In this document: piece by piece, positions 1 through 6,882 of the stretch
How positions within the stretch are numbered: position 1 is the stretch's first letter
Layout of the letters: every line of letters starts with the position of its first letter
NCBI GenBank assembly: GCA_034434635.1
Contig: DAOTYX010000059.1
Span: 1 to 21,618, forward strand
DNA length: 21,618 nucleotides
Reading direction: 5' to 3'
DNA from: DAOTYX01 sp034434635
GTDB lineage: Bacteria; Chloroflexota; Anaerolineae; B4-G1; DUEL01
Translations under genes and position numbers: made by a program
Notes under the pieces: model-generated
What the model saw: only the letters and a program-made list of their open reading frames with translations
Told to the model about the DNA's origin: nothing
The model's database searches: none

Positions 1-2215
1 TCCGATCTCGTTCGTAGACATCGTCCCCAAAGGCGCCGTATCGGAGCACCCGCCCCAACCCCTCGTTCTGTGTGGCATAGGCCAGATTCCCAAAGGCCTC
101 GTTGCGGACGATGAAGACGGGCATTGAAGGAGAGACGATGCCTGCCATCGGGCCTGTCGCGTGGTAGTGGTGGCAGGGGGCAAACTCGATCTCGCCGCTG
201 GCGGCCAGTTCCGCCGCCTCCTGCTCGCTCCCGGCGAGCCCCTCGTAGACCAGCGCCCCCATCACCGCGCCCCGCTGCGGGCCGCACATGCGCTCCCAGG
301 TGATCGGCGGTCCGGAGTGGAGGATGAGCCGGTCGTGAAAGCCGGGAATGACCTGACGAGCGATACCCATCCCCACCAGCACCAGACGGCCCTGCTGGAT
401 GCGGCTGACCGCCTCGGCGTTGGCCGCTTCGATGTCCACGCCGGCACGGGTGAAGAGCAACCGGGGTGCCAGCGGCGGCTGCCAGTCCACGTGCGTCACC
501 GGCACGCCCTGTGCCCGCAGGCTCTCGGCGAAGACGCGCAGGCCGATGTTGATGACGTGGGGGCGGGGAAACGCGGAGACAGGGTGACGTGGTGACGCGG
601 CGACAGAGTGATGCGGCGACGCAGTGACGCGAAGACCCCTGTCTCCACCTCCGCGCCTCCCCATCTCTACAATCAAGCCCGCCAGCCGCGCCGCTGCCGC
701 GTTGCAGGAGCAGACGATGGCTCCAGCCTCCTCGAGAGACCGCACCTGCCGGCTCAGCCCCTGCGGATCGCCCTCCGTGCCGGTCACCGAAGCGACGACG
801 ATCAGCCCACGCCCCTCCCTGGCAGCCTCCTCGCGCGCCCGACGGATCGCCGGCCCCAGTTCCCCTGCCGGGTCGGGATGCGCGCCATACCCCAGCACCA
901 CGTCCAGCAGGATGACTGCCACCTCTGGGTCGGCCGCTTCCTGCAACAGCCGCCGGACGCGCAGGTCGTAGTCTATCATCGGGTGGAGACGGCCCACCGT
1001 GAACTCCGCCTCTCCCAGGTCCACCGCGCAGTGCCCCTCGCTGCGCGTCGGGTCGGCAAGACGCAGGTGGAGATCGGCCGCCACATTGGAGCGGACGGTA
1101 AGCCCCAGGTCCTGCCAGACCACGAGGGCCTCCGCTGCCAGCGTCCCGCCGCTGAACAGGCCGCGCAGGAAGCGCTGACCGGGTCGCAGTCGCTCTGCCA
1201 GGTTCGCCGCCAACGCCCGCAGGTCCGCCATCTCCTGCTGGATCGCTGCCTGGGCCGAGAGTCCGCCCGCCCCAGCGGCCTCCGCCGCCAGATATGCCGC
1301 CTCCTGAAGCGTACGGGCCGGGGTCGCTCCGGCTGCGCTGATGGTCACAGGGTCGCCGCCGAGGAAGCAGACCACTGCTGGCTTGTCACCCTCACGCAGC
1401 AGCGCCAACACTTGTGCCGCAACCTCTGGCGCGGGCGGCTTGGCGATCAGAAGCAGGAGCCGGGTCTCGGGGTCGGACTGGAGGATGCGGACAGACTGGC
1501 GCATCATGAGGCCGCCGACAGCCTCCCGCAGGTCCCGTCCGCCGACGCCGATCCCCTGGCTGACGCCGACCCCCAGGCGGGCCAGCATGCTGCTGACCTC
1601 CTGGAGTCCCGTGCCCGCGGCGGCGACGATGCCCACCGGCCCGCGGGGAACGGCATTGGCGAAGCCCAGCCCCACCCCGTTGAGCAGCGCCGTGCCACAG
1701 CCAGGCCCCATCATCAGCAGATCATGGGCGCCAGCATACTCCTTCAGCGCCACCTCGTCTTCGGCCGGGACGTTATCGCTGAACAAGAAGACGTGCAATC
1801 CCGCGCGCAGGGCCTCCCACGCTTCCGCAGCAGCATACGGCCCGGCGACGGAGATGAGCGCCAGGTCCGCCTCCGGCTGGCTGCGGATGGCGGCGCGCAG
1901 CGTGCGGGGCTCGCGCGAAGGGCCACCCACTGTTGCCGACGGTCGTCTCCGCAGCCGCTTCTCCGCCTCCTGCAGCGCCCGCTCCGCCGCCTCCTCGCTC
2001 TCCGCCCGCACGACGACCAGCAGGTCGTTGGAGGTAGCCGCTGCAGCCTCCGCTGGAAGGAGGTCGGCCTGGCGGAGGATAGATTGATTGGCGGGAGTGC
2101 CCATCACCACCGCCGCATCGGCGACGCCAGGCAAGGTGCCCAGGGCGCGTGCCGTCTCCATCAGCGTCACCGAATCGTGATATGTGCTGGGATAGACACG
2201 ACAACGGACGAGCAT
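1..2215 (-). CDS. FdrA (AllF)-like protein fused to a DUF1116 (YlbE/AllG) domain, 3' end outside the window
   Basis: Reading the minus strand from ATG at 2215 gives 738 codons without a stop, running off the window edge, so the gene is partial. Residues 1 to about 518 look like FdrA: an N-terminal CoA-ligase-like part, a glycine-rich GPGCGT motif at 170-175, and a later CoA-ligase-like half. Residues 519-553 are a low-complexity linker made from an 8-bp repeat. Residues 554-582 (VINIGLRVFAESL and on to HVDWQPP) match the usual FdrA tail. From about 588 the sequence is DUF1116, with GPPITWERMCGP and SPSMPVFIVRNEAFGN. In E. coli these are separate genes (allF, allG) that with allH form oxamate carbamoyltransferase of allantoin breakdown. 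That role here is inference, because FdrA relatives occur in other contexts. The start has a G-rich ribosome site (GAGGGGGG) and a good promoter upstream. Confidence 0.82.
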   Translation of the reverse strand, partial: MLVRCRVYPSTYHDSVTLMETARALGTLPGVADAAVVMGTPANQSILRQADLLPAEAAAATSNDLLVVVRAESEEAAERALQEAEKRLRRRPSATVGGPSREPRTLRAAIRSQPEADLALISVAGPYAAAEAWEALRAGLHVFLFSDNVPAEDEVALKEYAGAHDLLMMGPGCGTALLNGVGLGFANAVPRGPVGIVAAAGTGLQEVSSMLARLGVGVSQGIGVGGRDLREAVGGLMMRQSVRILQSDPETRLLLLIAKPPAPEVAAQVLALLREGDKPAVVCFLGGDPVTISAAGATPARTLQEAAYLAAEAAGAGGLSAQAAIQQEMADLRALAANLAERLRPGQRFLRGLFSGGTLAAEALVVWQDLGLTVRSNVAADLHLRLADPTRSEGHCAVDLGEAEFTVGRLHPMIDYDLRVRRLLQEAADPEVAVILLDVVLGYGAHPDPAGELGPAIRRAREEAAREGRGLIVVASVTGTEGDPQGLSRQVRSLEEAGAIVCSCNAAAARLAGLIVEMGRRGGGDRGLRVTASPHHSVAASPRHPVSAFPRPHVINIGLRVFAESLRAQGVPVTHVDWQPPLAPRLLFTRAGVDIEAANAEAVSRIQQGRLVLVGMGIARQVIPGFHDRLILHSGPPITWERMCGPQRGAVMGALVYEGLAGSEQEAAELAASGEIEFAPCHHYHATGPMAGIVSPSMPVFIVRNEAFGNLAYATQNEGLGRVLRYGAFGDDVYERDR
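568..646. repeat. Octanucleotide tandem repeat tract with flanking inverted repeat, inside the fdrA-like gene
   Basis: From 568 to 631 the plus strand reads as eight consecutive octamers related to GTGACGCG (for example gtgacgtg 584-591, gtgacgcg 592-599, gtgatgcg 608-615, gtgacgcg 624-631). A perfect 10-bp inverted repeat, GGAGACAGGG at 575-584 and CCCTGTCTCC at 637-646, brackets most of it. The tract stays open in the fdrA frame and encodes the linker at residues about 519-553. It looks like an intergenic-type repeat that landed in coding sequence. Confidence 0.75.
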
Positions 2216-2253
2216 GGGAGACCCCCCTCGAGATGGCCCACTGCGGTAATCTC

Positions 2254-2281
2254 AGTATAGCCAGGGCCGCCCCACAGTCAA
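2254..2281 (-). promoter_or_regulatory. Sigma-A promoter for the fdrA-like gene
   Basis: On the minus strand TTGACT (2281-2276) is followed after 16 bases by TATACT (2259-2254). Transcription would start near 2247, about 30 bases before the ATG at 2215. Confidence 0.65.
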
Positions 2282-2335
2282 GTGGCCCGACCGGCAGCAG
2301 CATCCCTGGCTCCCGCCTCCGCCCCGGCCGCCTGA

Positions 2336-2439
2336 GGGTGTCCCAATTTTGTCGGGCCGGTCGCCTTGTAGGACAACTGCTCGCAGTTGTCCTACGAATC
2401 TACGGCCTGGCCCGCCGGCTCCCGACAGTTTTGGGACCC
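2336..2439. repeat. MITE-like element with nested palindrome, 104 bp
   Basis: The outer arms, 2336-2360 and 2415-2439, are imperfect inverted repeats (GGGTGTCCCAA and TGTCGGG on one side; CCCGACA and TTGGGACCC on the other). Nested near the centre is a perfect 13-bp palindrome, GTAGGACAACTGC at 2368-2380 and GCAGTTGTCCTAC at 2383-2395, with a 2-base loop. It fills much of the gap between the divergent fdrA-like and mmdA-like genes and carries no coding potential. No clear target duplication was identified. Confidence 0.6.
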
Positions 2440-2458
2440 ACCTGGCCGCCTGTCACGC

Positions 2459-2487
2459 TTGACGCCCACCCTCGCACGGCGTACAAT
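2459..2487 (+). promoter_or_regulatory. Sigma-A promoter for the decarboxylase operon
   Basis: TTGACG (2459-2464) and TACAAT (2482-2487) are separated by 17 bases. This predicts a start near 2494 and a short leader to the GTG at 2530. Confidence 0.7.
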
Positions 2488-2529
2488 ACCCCCGCAGGTA
2501 GCACAACGGCCATCACCAAAGGAGAGAGC

Positions 2530-4077
2530 GTGAACTCACACGACCGAAACAAAGAGCTGCTGCGCCGCCGGGCCGCCCAGCGGCAAGGCGATCCGGAGGC
2601 CATCGAGCGGCAGCACGCCAAAGGGAAACTCGCCGCCCGCGAACGCGTCCATCGCCTGCTGGACCCTGGCACCTTTGAGGAGATAGACCCCTACATCACC
2701 CATCGCCACACCGCCTTCGGGCTGGACGAGAAACGGGTGCCAGGTGATAGCGTCGTGGTGGGCTTCGGCCGTATCGGCGGGCGGAAGGTGGCGCTGGCGG
2801 CACAGGACTTCACCGTCATCGGCGGGTCCTTCTCCGAGATCCAGGCGCAGAAGGTCTGCAAGATGCTCGACCTGGCGATCTCCGCCGGCACGCCGTTCAT
2901 CGCGCTGAACGACTCCGTCGGTGCGCGCATCCAGGAAGGGGTGTGGAGCCTGGCGGGCTACAGCGAACTCTTCTGGCGCAATACCCAGGCCAGCGGGGTG
3001 ATCCCCCAGATCAGCGTGATGCTCGGCCCGTGCGCCGGCGGCTCGGTCTACTCCCCCGGCCTGACCGACTTCATCGTGATGACCGAGGGCATCAGCCATA
3101 TGTTCATCACCGGGCCCGACGTGATCCGCACCGTGACCGGGGAGGAGGTGGACTTCGAGCGGCTGGGCGGGGCGCAGGTCCACGCGACGATCAGCGGCGT
3201 CGCCCACTTCGTGGCCGCGAGTGAAGATGAAGCCTTCGACCTGGTGCGTCGTCTGCTGGGTTATCTGCCGTCCAACAACGTCGCCTTGCCCCCCCGTCTC
3301 CCCCCCAGCGACGATCCGGCGCGGGCTGACCCGGCGCTCGATTCGCTCGTCCCGACCGAGGGCAGCCAGTCTTACGACATCCGCCAGGCGCTCTGGCGCA
3401 TCTTCGACCTGGACAGCCTGTTCGAGGTCCACGAGCGCTTTGCCCCCAACGCCGTGGTCGCCTTCGCCCGCCTCAACGGCGAGGTGGTGGGAGTGGTCGC
3501 CAATCAGCCCGCTCACCTGGCCGGTGTGCTGGACATCAACGCCGCGGACAAGATCGCCCGCTTCGTCCGCTTCTGTGACGCCTTCAACATCCCGCTGGTC
3601 ACCTTCGTGGACTGCCCCGGCTTCATGCCGGGAAGCGTACAGGAGCACGGCGGGATCATCCGCCACGGAGCGAAGATCGTCTACGCCTACTCCGAGGCGA
3701 CGGTGCCCAAGATCTGCGTCATCACCCGCAAAGCCTACGGCGGGGCCTACATCGTGATGAGCAGCAAGTACATCCGCAGCGACCTGGTCTACGCCTGGCC
3801 CACGGCGGAGGTCGCGGTATTGGGGGCGGAGGGGGCGGTGAACCTGGTGTTCCGCAAGGAGATCGCCGCCGCACCCGACCCAGAGGCGGAGCGCGCGCGA
3901 CTGATCGAAGCCTACCGCGAGCAGTTCTGCAGCCCCTACGCCGTCGCCGCCAGCGGCCACGTGGACGACGTCATCCTGCCCAGCGAAACGCGCGCCCGGC
4001 TGATCGCCGCGCTGGACTTCCTGCGCGACAAGCAGGCCACCTCGCTGCCCAAGAAGCACGGGAACATTCCGTTATAG
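2530..4077 (+). CDS. mmdA: Methylmalonyl-CoA decarboxylase / propionyl-CoA carboxylase-type carboxyltransferase subunit
   Basis: This subunit transfers the carboxyl group between an acyl-CoA and biotin on the carrier protein. The GTG at 2530 is chosen because GGAGAGAG lies just upstream and the product then has 515 residues, the normal length for MmdA/PccB. The frame is open further upstream (to 2149), but that part crosses the promoter and a palindromic element. The first crotonase-fold half carries the oxyanion and acyl-CoA motif GPCAGGSVYSPG at 166-177. The second half carries KAYGGAYIVMSSK from residue 401. Sequence similarity favours methylmalonyl/propionyl-CoA over glutaconyl-CoA or oxaloacetate as substrate. 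The downstream anchor, biotin carrier and OadB-type pump make it a sodium-pump decarboxylase subunit rather than part of an ATP-dependent carboxylase, although a biotin carboxylase elsewhere cannot be excluded. Confidence 0.92.
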   Translation: MNSHDRNKELLRRRAAQRQGDPEAIERQHAKGKLAARERVHRLLDPGTFEEIDPYITHRHTAFGLDEKRVPGDSVVVGFGRIGGRKVALAAQDFTVIGGSFSEIQAQKVCKMLDLAISAGTPFIALNDSVGARIQEGVWSLAGYSELFWRNTQASGVIPQISVMLGPCAGGSVYSPGLTDFIVMTEGISHMFITGPDVIRTVTGEEVDFERLGGAQVHATISGVAHFVAASEDEAFDLVRRLLGYLPSNNVALPPRLPPSDDPARADPALDSLVPTEGSQSYDIRQALWRIFDLDSLFEVHERFAPNAVVAFARLNGEVVGVVANQPAHLAGVLDINAADKIARFVRFCDAFNIPLVTFVDCPGFMPGSVQEHGGIIRHGAKIVYAYSEATVPKICVITRKAYGGAYIVMSSKYIRSDLVYAWPTAEVAVLGAEGAVNLVFRKEIAAAPDPEAERARLIEAYREQFCSPYAVAASGHVDDVILPSETRARLIAALDFLRDKQATSLPKKHGNIPL

Positions 4078-4079
4078 CG

Positions 4080-4187
4080 CCTGTCCGCACAACCGCTGCC
4101 GCCCGCCGACATATGGGGATGCGTCGGCTACGCGAATGGCCGCAGGGGGCATCCCGATGCCACCCGCCAGGGGGTTGTTCGGATAGG
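4080..4187. repeat. MITE-like inverted-repeat element between mmdA and mmdD
   Basis: The ends are near-perfect inverted repeats: CCTGTCCGCACAACC at 4080-4094 and GGTTGTTCGGATAGG at 4173-4187 (13 of 15 pair). An inner stem, GGGATGC at 4116-4122 and GCATCCC at 4149-4155, lies between them. It begins three bases after the mmdA stop and fills most of the 138-base gap, which is the widest in this operon. It could act as a processing or attenuation hairpin. No target duplication is obvious. Confidence 0.55.
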
Positions 4188-4215
4188 CTCTGAGACCGCA
4201 CACAGGAGATCGCTT

Positions 4216-4533
4216 ATGGATCATCCGCTGCTGACTGCCCTGACCGTGAGCGGGATTGGACTGCTGGCGCTCTTCCTGGCCCTGCTCCTGCTCTACGGCC
4301 TGATGCTGCTGATGACCACCCTGCTCCGCGAGCGCCCCGCCCCTGAGGCGCCAGAAGCCACGGAGGATGCGACGCAGTCGCGCCTGCGCGCGGCGGCCAT
4401 CGCCGTGGCCCTGGCCCGCGCGGCGGAGGAGAGACATCCGCCCGTCCCAGCGCCGGAAGAAGGCCCCAGCCCGTGGCGACAGGTCCACCTGCAGCGCGCC
4501 TTGAACCGCAATCCATCCGTGAGGTCGAGATGA
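4216..4533 (+). CDS. mmdD: Small membrane-anchor subunit of the decarboxylase (OadG/MmdD-like)
   Basis: This 105-residue protein has one strongly hydrophobic segment at about residues 8-37, followed by a charged, Ala/Pro/Glu-rich cytoplasmic tail. That is the layout of OadG/MmdD anchor subunits, which tie the soluble carboxyltransferase and biotin carrier to the membrane pump. The sequence itself is too divergent to identify the family by motif, so the call rests on architecture and on its place between mmdA and mmdC, the A-D-C-B order known from Propionigenium and Veillonella. ACAGGAG at 4201-4207 gives a well-spaced ribosome site. The stop overlaps the next start (ATGA at 4530-4533), which indicates translational coupling. 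Confidence 0.75.
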   Translation: MDHPLLTALTVSGIGLLALFLALLLLYGLMLLMTTLLRERPAPEAPEATEDATQSRLRAAAIAVALARAAEERHPPVPAPEEGPSPWRQVHLQRALNRNPSVRSR

Positions 4534-4961
4534 CGAACCGCTACCGCATCACCGTTGAGGGACAGACCTTCGACGTCGTGGTCCTGGACGACCCGCGCCA
4601 GCCGCAGGTGCGCGTGGAGGTGGACGGCCAGCCGCTCACCGTCAGCGTCGAGAGTGGGCCTCCGGCCAGCGGCACGGCGGCATTGCCGTCGCAACCCGCC
4701 CCAACCCAGCCGTCGGTTCCGGCAGCCGACCGCTGGGTGACAGCCCCGTTGCCGGGCATCATCAAATCCATTGCTGTGAAGATCGGCCAGCGGGTCACGC
4801 CCGGCGACGAGTTGCTCACCATCGAGGCGATGAAGATGGACAACGTCGTCCGCGCCGGACGGGCGGGACGGATCGCTGTGGTCCGCGTCAGCGTTGGCCG
4901 CCAGGTGGCCTACGGCGACCCGCTGATCGAGTTTGCGGGCCAGGAGGCGGAGCGTGGGTGA
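4530..4961 (+). CDS. mmdC: Biotin carboxyl carrier protein of the decarboxylase
   Basis: This 143-residue protein carries biotin, which shuttles carboxyl groups from the carboxyltransferase to the membrane pump. The C-terminal biotinyl domain (about residues 69-136) contains the classic EAMKMDN site, with the biotinylated lysine at K102 when counted from the ATG at 4530. Residues 1-43 are a short beta-rich head typical of MmdC/OadA-type carriers. Residues 44-67 are a Pro/Ala-rich flexible linker. The frame could start earlier (4473), but the ATG at 4530 has GAGGTCGAG just upstream and overlaps the preceding stop. Its own stop lies after the next start codon, so all three downstream genes are translationally coupled. 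Confidence 0.92.
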   Translation: MTNRYRITVEGQTFDVVVLDDPRQPQVRVEVDGQPLTVSVESGPPASGTAALPSQPAPTQPSVPAADRWVTAPLPGIIKSIAVKIGQRVTPGDELLTIEAMKMDNVVRAGRAGRIAVVRVSVGRQVAYGDPLIEFAGQEAERG

Positions 4962-6096
4962 CGCCGGTGGGCTTCTCGGCGGCCTGTTGACCATCACCTG
5001 GCAGCAGGTCGTGATGGTCGCTGCAGGTGGGTTGCTCATCTACCTGGCCATCGCGCGGGAGTACGAGCCGACGCTCCTCCTGCCCATCGGCTTCGGCTGC
5101 CTGCTGGGCAACCTGCCCGTGGCGGCGCACCTGGTCGGGCCGGATGGGCTGTTCGGGTTGCTGCGACGGGCCGGGATAGAGACGGAACTCTTCCCGCTGC
5201 TCATCTTCATCGGCGTGGGGGCGATGATGGACATGCGCCCGCTGCTCAGCCAGCCGGTCTTCGTGCTGATGGGGGCGCTGGGTCACCTGGGCATCTTCGC
5301 CGCGCTGATCGCCGCCGTGCTCCTGGGCTTCAACCTGGCCGAGGCGACCAGCATCGGCGTTATCGGGGCGATTGACGGGCCGACGGTCATCTACGTGGCC
5401 GCACGGCTGGGCCATCTGTTCGAGACCCCTGGCCTGGGGGCGGCGGTCGCGGTGACTGCCTATTCCTACATGAGCCTGGTGCCGGTCATCCAGCCGCCGC
5501 TGATGCGACTGATGACCACGCGGCGGGAACGTCGCGTGCGCATGGCCTACACCCCCCGTCCCGTCTCCAGGGCGGCGGTCATCCTGTTCCCCATCCTGGT
5601 CACGCTGCTGGCGGCCATCTTCCTGCCACAGGCCGCGCCGCTGATCGCCATGCTGATGCTGGGCAACTTACTACGCGAATCGGGCGTGGTCGAAGGGCTG
5701 AGCCGCACCGCCCAGGAGTCCATCACCAACACCGCCACCCTGTTCCTGGGTCTGACCATCGGCTCGACGATGCAGGGGGCCGCGTTCCTGAACCTGGGGA
5801 CACTCAAGGTGTTGCTGCTGGGCCTGGTGGCCTTCGCCATGGACACCATCGGCGGCATCCTGTTCGGGAAACTGGTGTGCGTCCTCTCTGGCTACCGGAT
5901 CAACCCGCTGGTGGGCGCGGCGGCCATCAGCGCCTTCCCGATGAGCGGGCGGCTGGCACAGAAGGTGGCGCTGGAGGAGGACAACCAGAACTTCATCCTG
6001 ATGCACGCCATCGGCGCCAACACCGCCGGGCAGGTGGCGTCGGTCATCGCCGCGGGGGTGCTGATCGCTCTGGTCTTCCCTCACCTGGGGGGATGA
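4954..6096 (+). CDS. mmdB: Sodium-translocating decarboxylase membrane subunit (OadB/MmdB family)
   Basis: This subunit decarboxylates carboxybiotin and couples the reaction to Na+ export. With the GTG at 4954 (AGGAGG at 4942-4947, six bases upstream) the product has 380 residues and many hydrophobic helices, the normal size for OadB, GcdB and MmdB. Recognisable family segments are the GAIDGPTVIY stretch, containing the conserved aspartate proposed to bind Na+, and the C-terminal NTAGQVASVIAAG. A longer in-frame start at 4933 lacks such a ribosome site. The gene overlaps the end of mmdC by eight bases. The complete set of A, D, C and B subunits implies an energy-conserving step of propionate or succinate metabolism. 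Confidence 0.93.
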   Translation: MGDAGGLLGGLLTITWQQVVMVAAGGLLIYLAIAREYEPTLLLPIGFGCLLGNLPVAAHLVGPDGLFGLLRRAGIETELFPLLIFIGVGAMMDMRPLLSQPVFVLMGALGHLGIFAALIAAVLLGFNLAEATSIGVIGAIDGPTVIYVAARLGHLFETPGLGAAVAVTAYSYMSLVPVIQPPLMRLMTTRRERRVRMAYTPRPVSRAAVILFPILVTLLAAIFLPQAAPLIAMLMLGNLLRESGVVEGLSRTAQESITNTATLFLGLTIGSTMQGAAFLNLGTLKVLLLGLVAFAMDTIGGILFGKLVCVLSGYRINPLVGAAAISAFPMSGRLAQKVALEEDNQNFILMHAIGANTAGQVASVIAAGVLIALVFPHLGG

Positions 6097-6103
6097 ACGC
6101 CAT

Positions 6104-6131
6104 TTGACACAGCGGAGAAATGCGGTAGAAT
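6104..6131 (+). promoter_or_regulatory. Sigma-A promoter for the tRNA-Thr / rpmG / secE-nusG-ribosomal cluster
   Basis: TTGACA (6104-6109, consensus) and TAGAAT (6126-6131) are separated by 16 bases. Transcription would begin near 6138, about nine bases before tRNA-Thr. This is the strongest promoter-like sequence in the window, and no other is visible before rplJ. Confidence 0.75.
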
Positions 6132-6146
6132 AGGCCCTACTGACCA

Positions 6147-6222
6147 GCCCACGTAGCTCAGTCGGTAGAGCACACGCTTGGTAAGCGTGTGGCCATGGGT
6201 TCAAGTCCCATCGTGGGCTCCA
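6147..6222 (+). tRNA. tRNA-Thr (anticodon GGT)
   Basis: The 76 bases fold as a full cloverleaf. The acceptor arms GCCCACG and CGTGGGC pair completely, the anticodon stem is CACGC/GCGTG with loop TTGGTAA (anticodon 6180-6182), and the T arm is ATGGG/CCCAT with TTCAAGT. Discriminator T is followed by an encoded CCA at 6220-6222. Confidence 0.95.
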
Positions 6223-6244
6223 GCCCACTGAATTCAGGTGAGAG

Positions 6245-6409
6245 ATGGCGAAGAAGGCGATTCGGACAACGATCACGCTGGCCTGCACGGAGTGCAAGGA
6301 GCAGAACTACACGTCGGAGAAGAACCGGCGGAATGACGCCTCGCGGTTGGAACTGCGCAAGTACTGCCCGCGCTGTCGGCGTCACACCCTGCACCGCGAG
6401 ACAAAGTAG
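6245..6409 (+). CDS. rpmG: 50S ribosomal protein L33
   Basis: This 54-residue basic protein begins MAKKAIRTTITLACTECKEQNY and has two CxxC pairs (CTEC near residues 14-17 and CPRC near 42-45) that bind zinc, with the usual YTSEKNRRN and LELRKYCPRC segments. L33 sits near the E site of the large subunit. The zinc-type cysteines are all present, so this is the C+ form. The ribosome site is AGGTGAGAG just upstream. It lies between two tRNA genes, an arrangement known from many bacteria ahead of secE-nusG. Confidence 0.96.
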   Translation: MAKKAIRTTITLACTECKEQNYTSEKNRRNDASRLELRKYCPRCRRHTLHRETK

Positions 6410-6426
6410 CCAGGCCGGGAGACTGT

Positions 6427-6500
6427 AGGGGGTTAGCTCAACAAGGTAGAGCACTCGTCTCCAAAACGAGTGGCTACGGGTTCGAGTCCCGTACCCCCTG
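6427..6500 (+). tRNA. tRNA-Trp (anticodon CCA)
   Basis: The acceptor arms AGGGGGT and ACCCCCT pair fully. The anticodon stem is CTCGT/ACGAG with loop CTCCAAA (anticodon 6461-6463), and the T arm is ACGGG/CCCGT with TTCGAGT. Discriminator is G. The next bases are CCT, so unlike the neighbouring tRNA-Thr the terminal CCA is not encoded. Confidence 0.95.
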
Positions 6501-6506
6501 CCTGAA

Positions 6507-6537
6507 AAGACACCGCCGAAGCGGTTGGCGGTGTCTT
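6507..6537 (+). terminator. Strong hairpin between tRNA-Trp and secE
   Basis: A perfect 11-bp stem, AAGACACCGCC at 6507-6517 and GGCGGTGTCTT at 6527-6537, has a 9-base loop. The sequence after the stem (CAAATG) is not a U-tract, so it is more likely a processing or partial-termination hairpin than a full terminator. Confidence 0.5.
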
Positions 6538-6578
6538 CAAATGTCCGGGACAGACCGTTCTTCCACAGGGGGAGTGGA

Positions 6579-6872
6579 GTGGCAAAAGCGAAGGCAACGA
6601 TACGGGATAACGCCATCATCCGCTACATCCAGGACACGCGCGCCGAACTGCAGCGGACACACTGGCCGACCCGTCAGGAGACGATACGGCTGACGGAGAT
6701 CGTGCTGGCCGTCACCGCAGCGGTGGGGATTTTCCTGTGGTTGATGGACGTGCTCTTCTCCTGGTTGCTCGGCGGGGTGGTGGCCAGTGATCCCCTGCGC
6801 ATCGGCATCGCCGTCGCTGCGTTGGTCGTCATCATCATCACGGCGGTGGTCCTGGGGCGGAAGAAAGAGTAG
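6579..6872 (+). CDS. secE: Preprotein translocase subunit SecE, with an extra C-terminal membrane helix
   Basis: SecE clamps SecY in the protein-export channel. The GTG at 6579, downstream of AGGGGGAG, gives 97 residues. The conserved SecE core is at residues 22-67: AELQRTHWPTRQET, the amphipathic cytoplasmic helix, followed by the essential membrane helix (about 41-67). Unlike the usual single-helix SecE of about 60 residues, a second hydrophobic segment follows at about 74-92 and the chain ends in RKKE. E. coli SecE also has extra helices, but at the N-terminus. secE is followed after ten bases by nusG, the near-universal pairing. Confidence 0.92.
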   Translation: MAKAKATIRDNAIIRYIQDTRAELQRTHWPTRQETIRLTEIVLAVTAAVGIFLWLMDVLFSWLLGGVVASDPLRIGIAVAALVVIIITAVVLGRKKE

Positions 6873-6882
6873 GAAGGTCGCG

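Noticed and set aside
568..646. CRISPR array
   Set aside because: The units are 8 bp, contiguous, without spacers, and lie in an open reading frame. No cas gene is present.
608..2260. Long plus-strand open frame of 550 codons
   Set aside because: It is the complement of the fdrA-like gene. The product is Arg/Gln/His-rich with no recognisable domain, while the minus frame gives clear FdrA and DUF1116 motifs.
2149..2529. N-terminal extension of the carboxyltransferase to the upstream start
   Set aside because: It would cross the promoter and the palindromic element and make the protein far longer than the family. The GTG at 2530 has a good ribosome site.
2536..4059. Long minus-strand open frame of 507 codons
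   Set aside because: It is a shadow of the carboxyltransferase gene in GC-rich DNA. No domain is visible and the plus frame is unambiguous.
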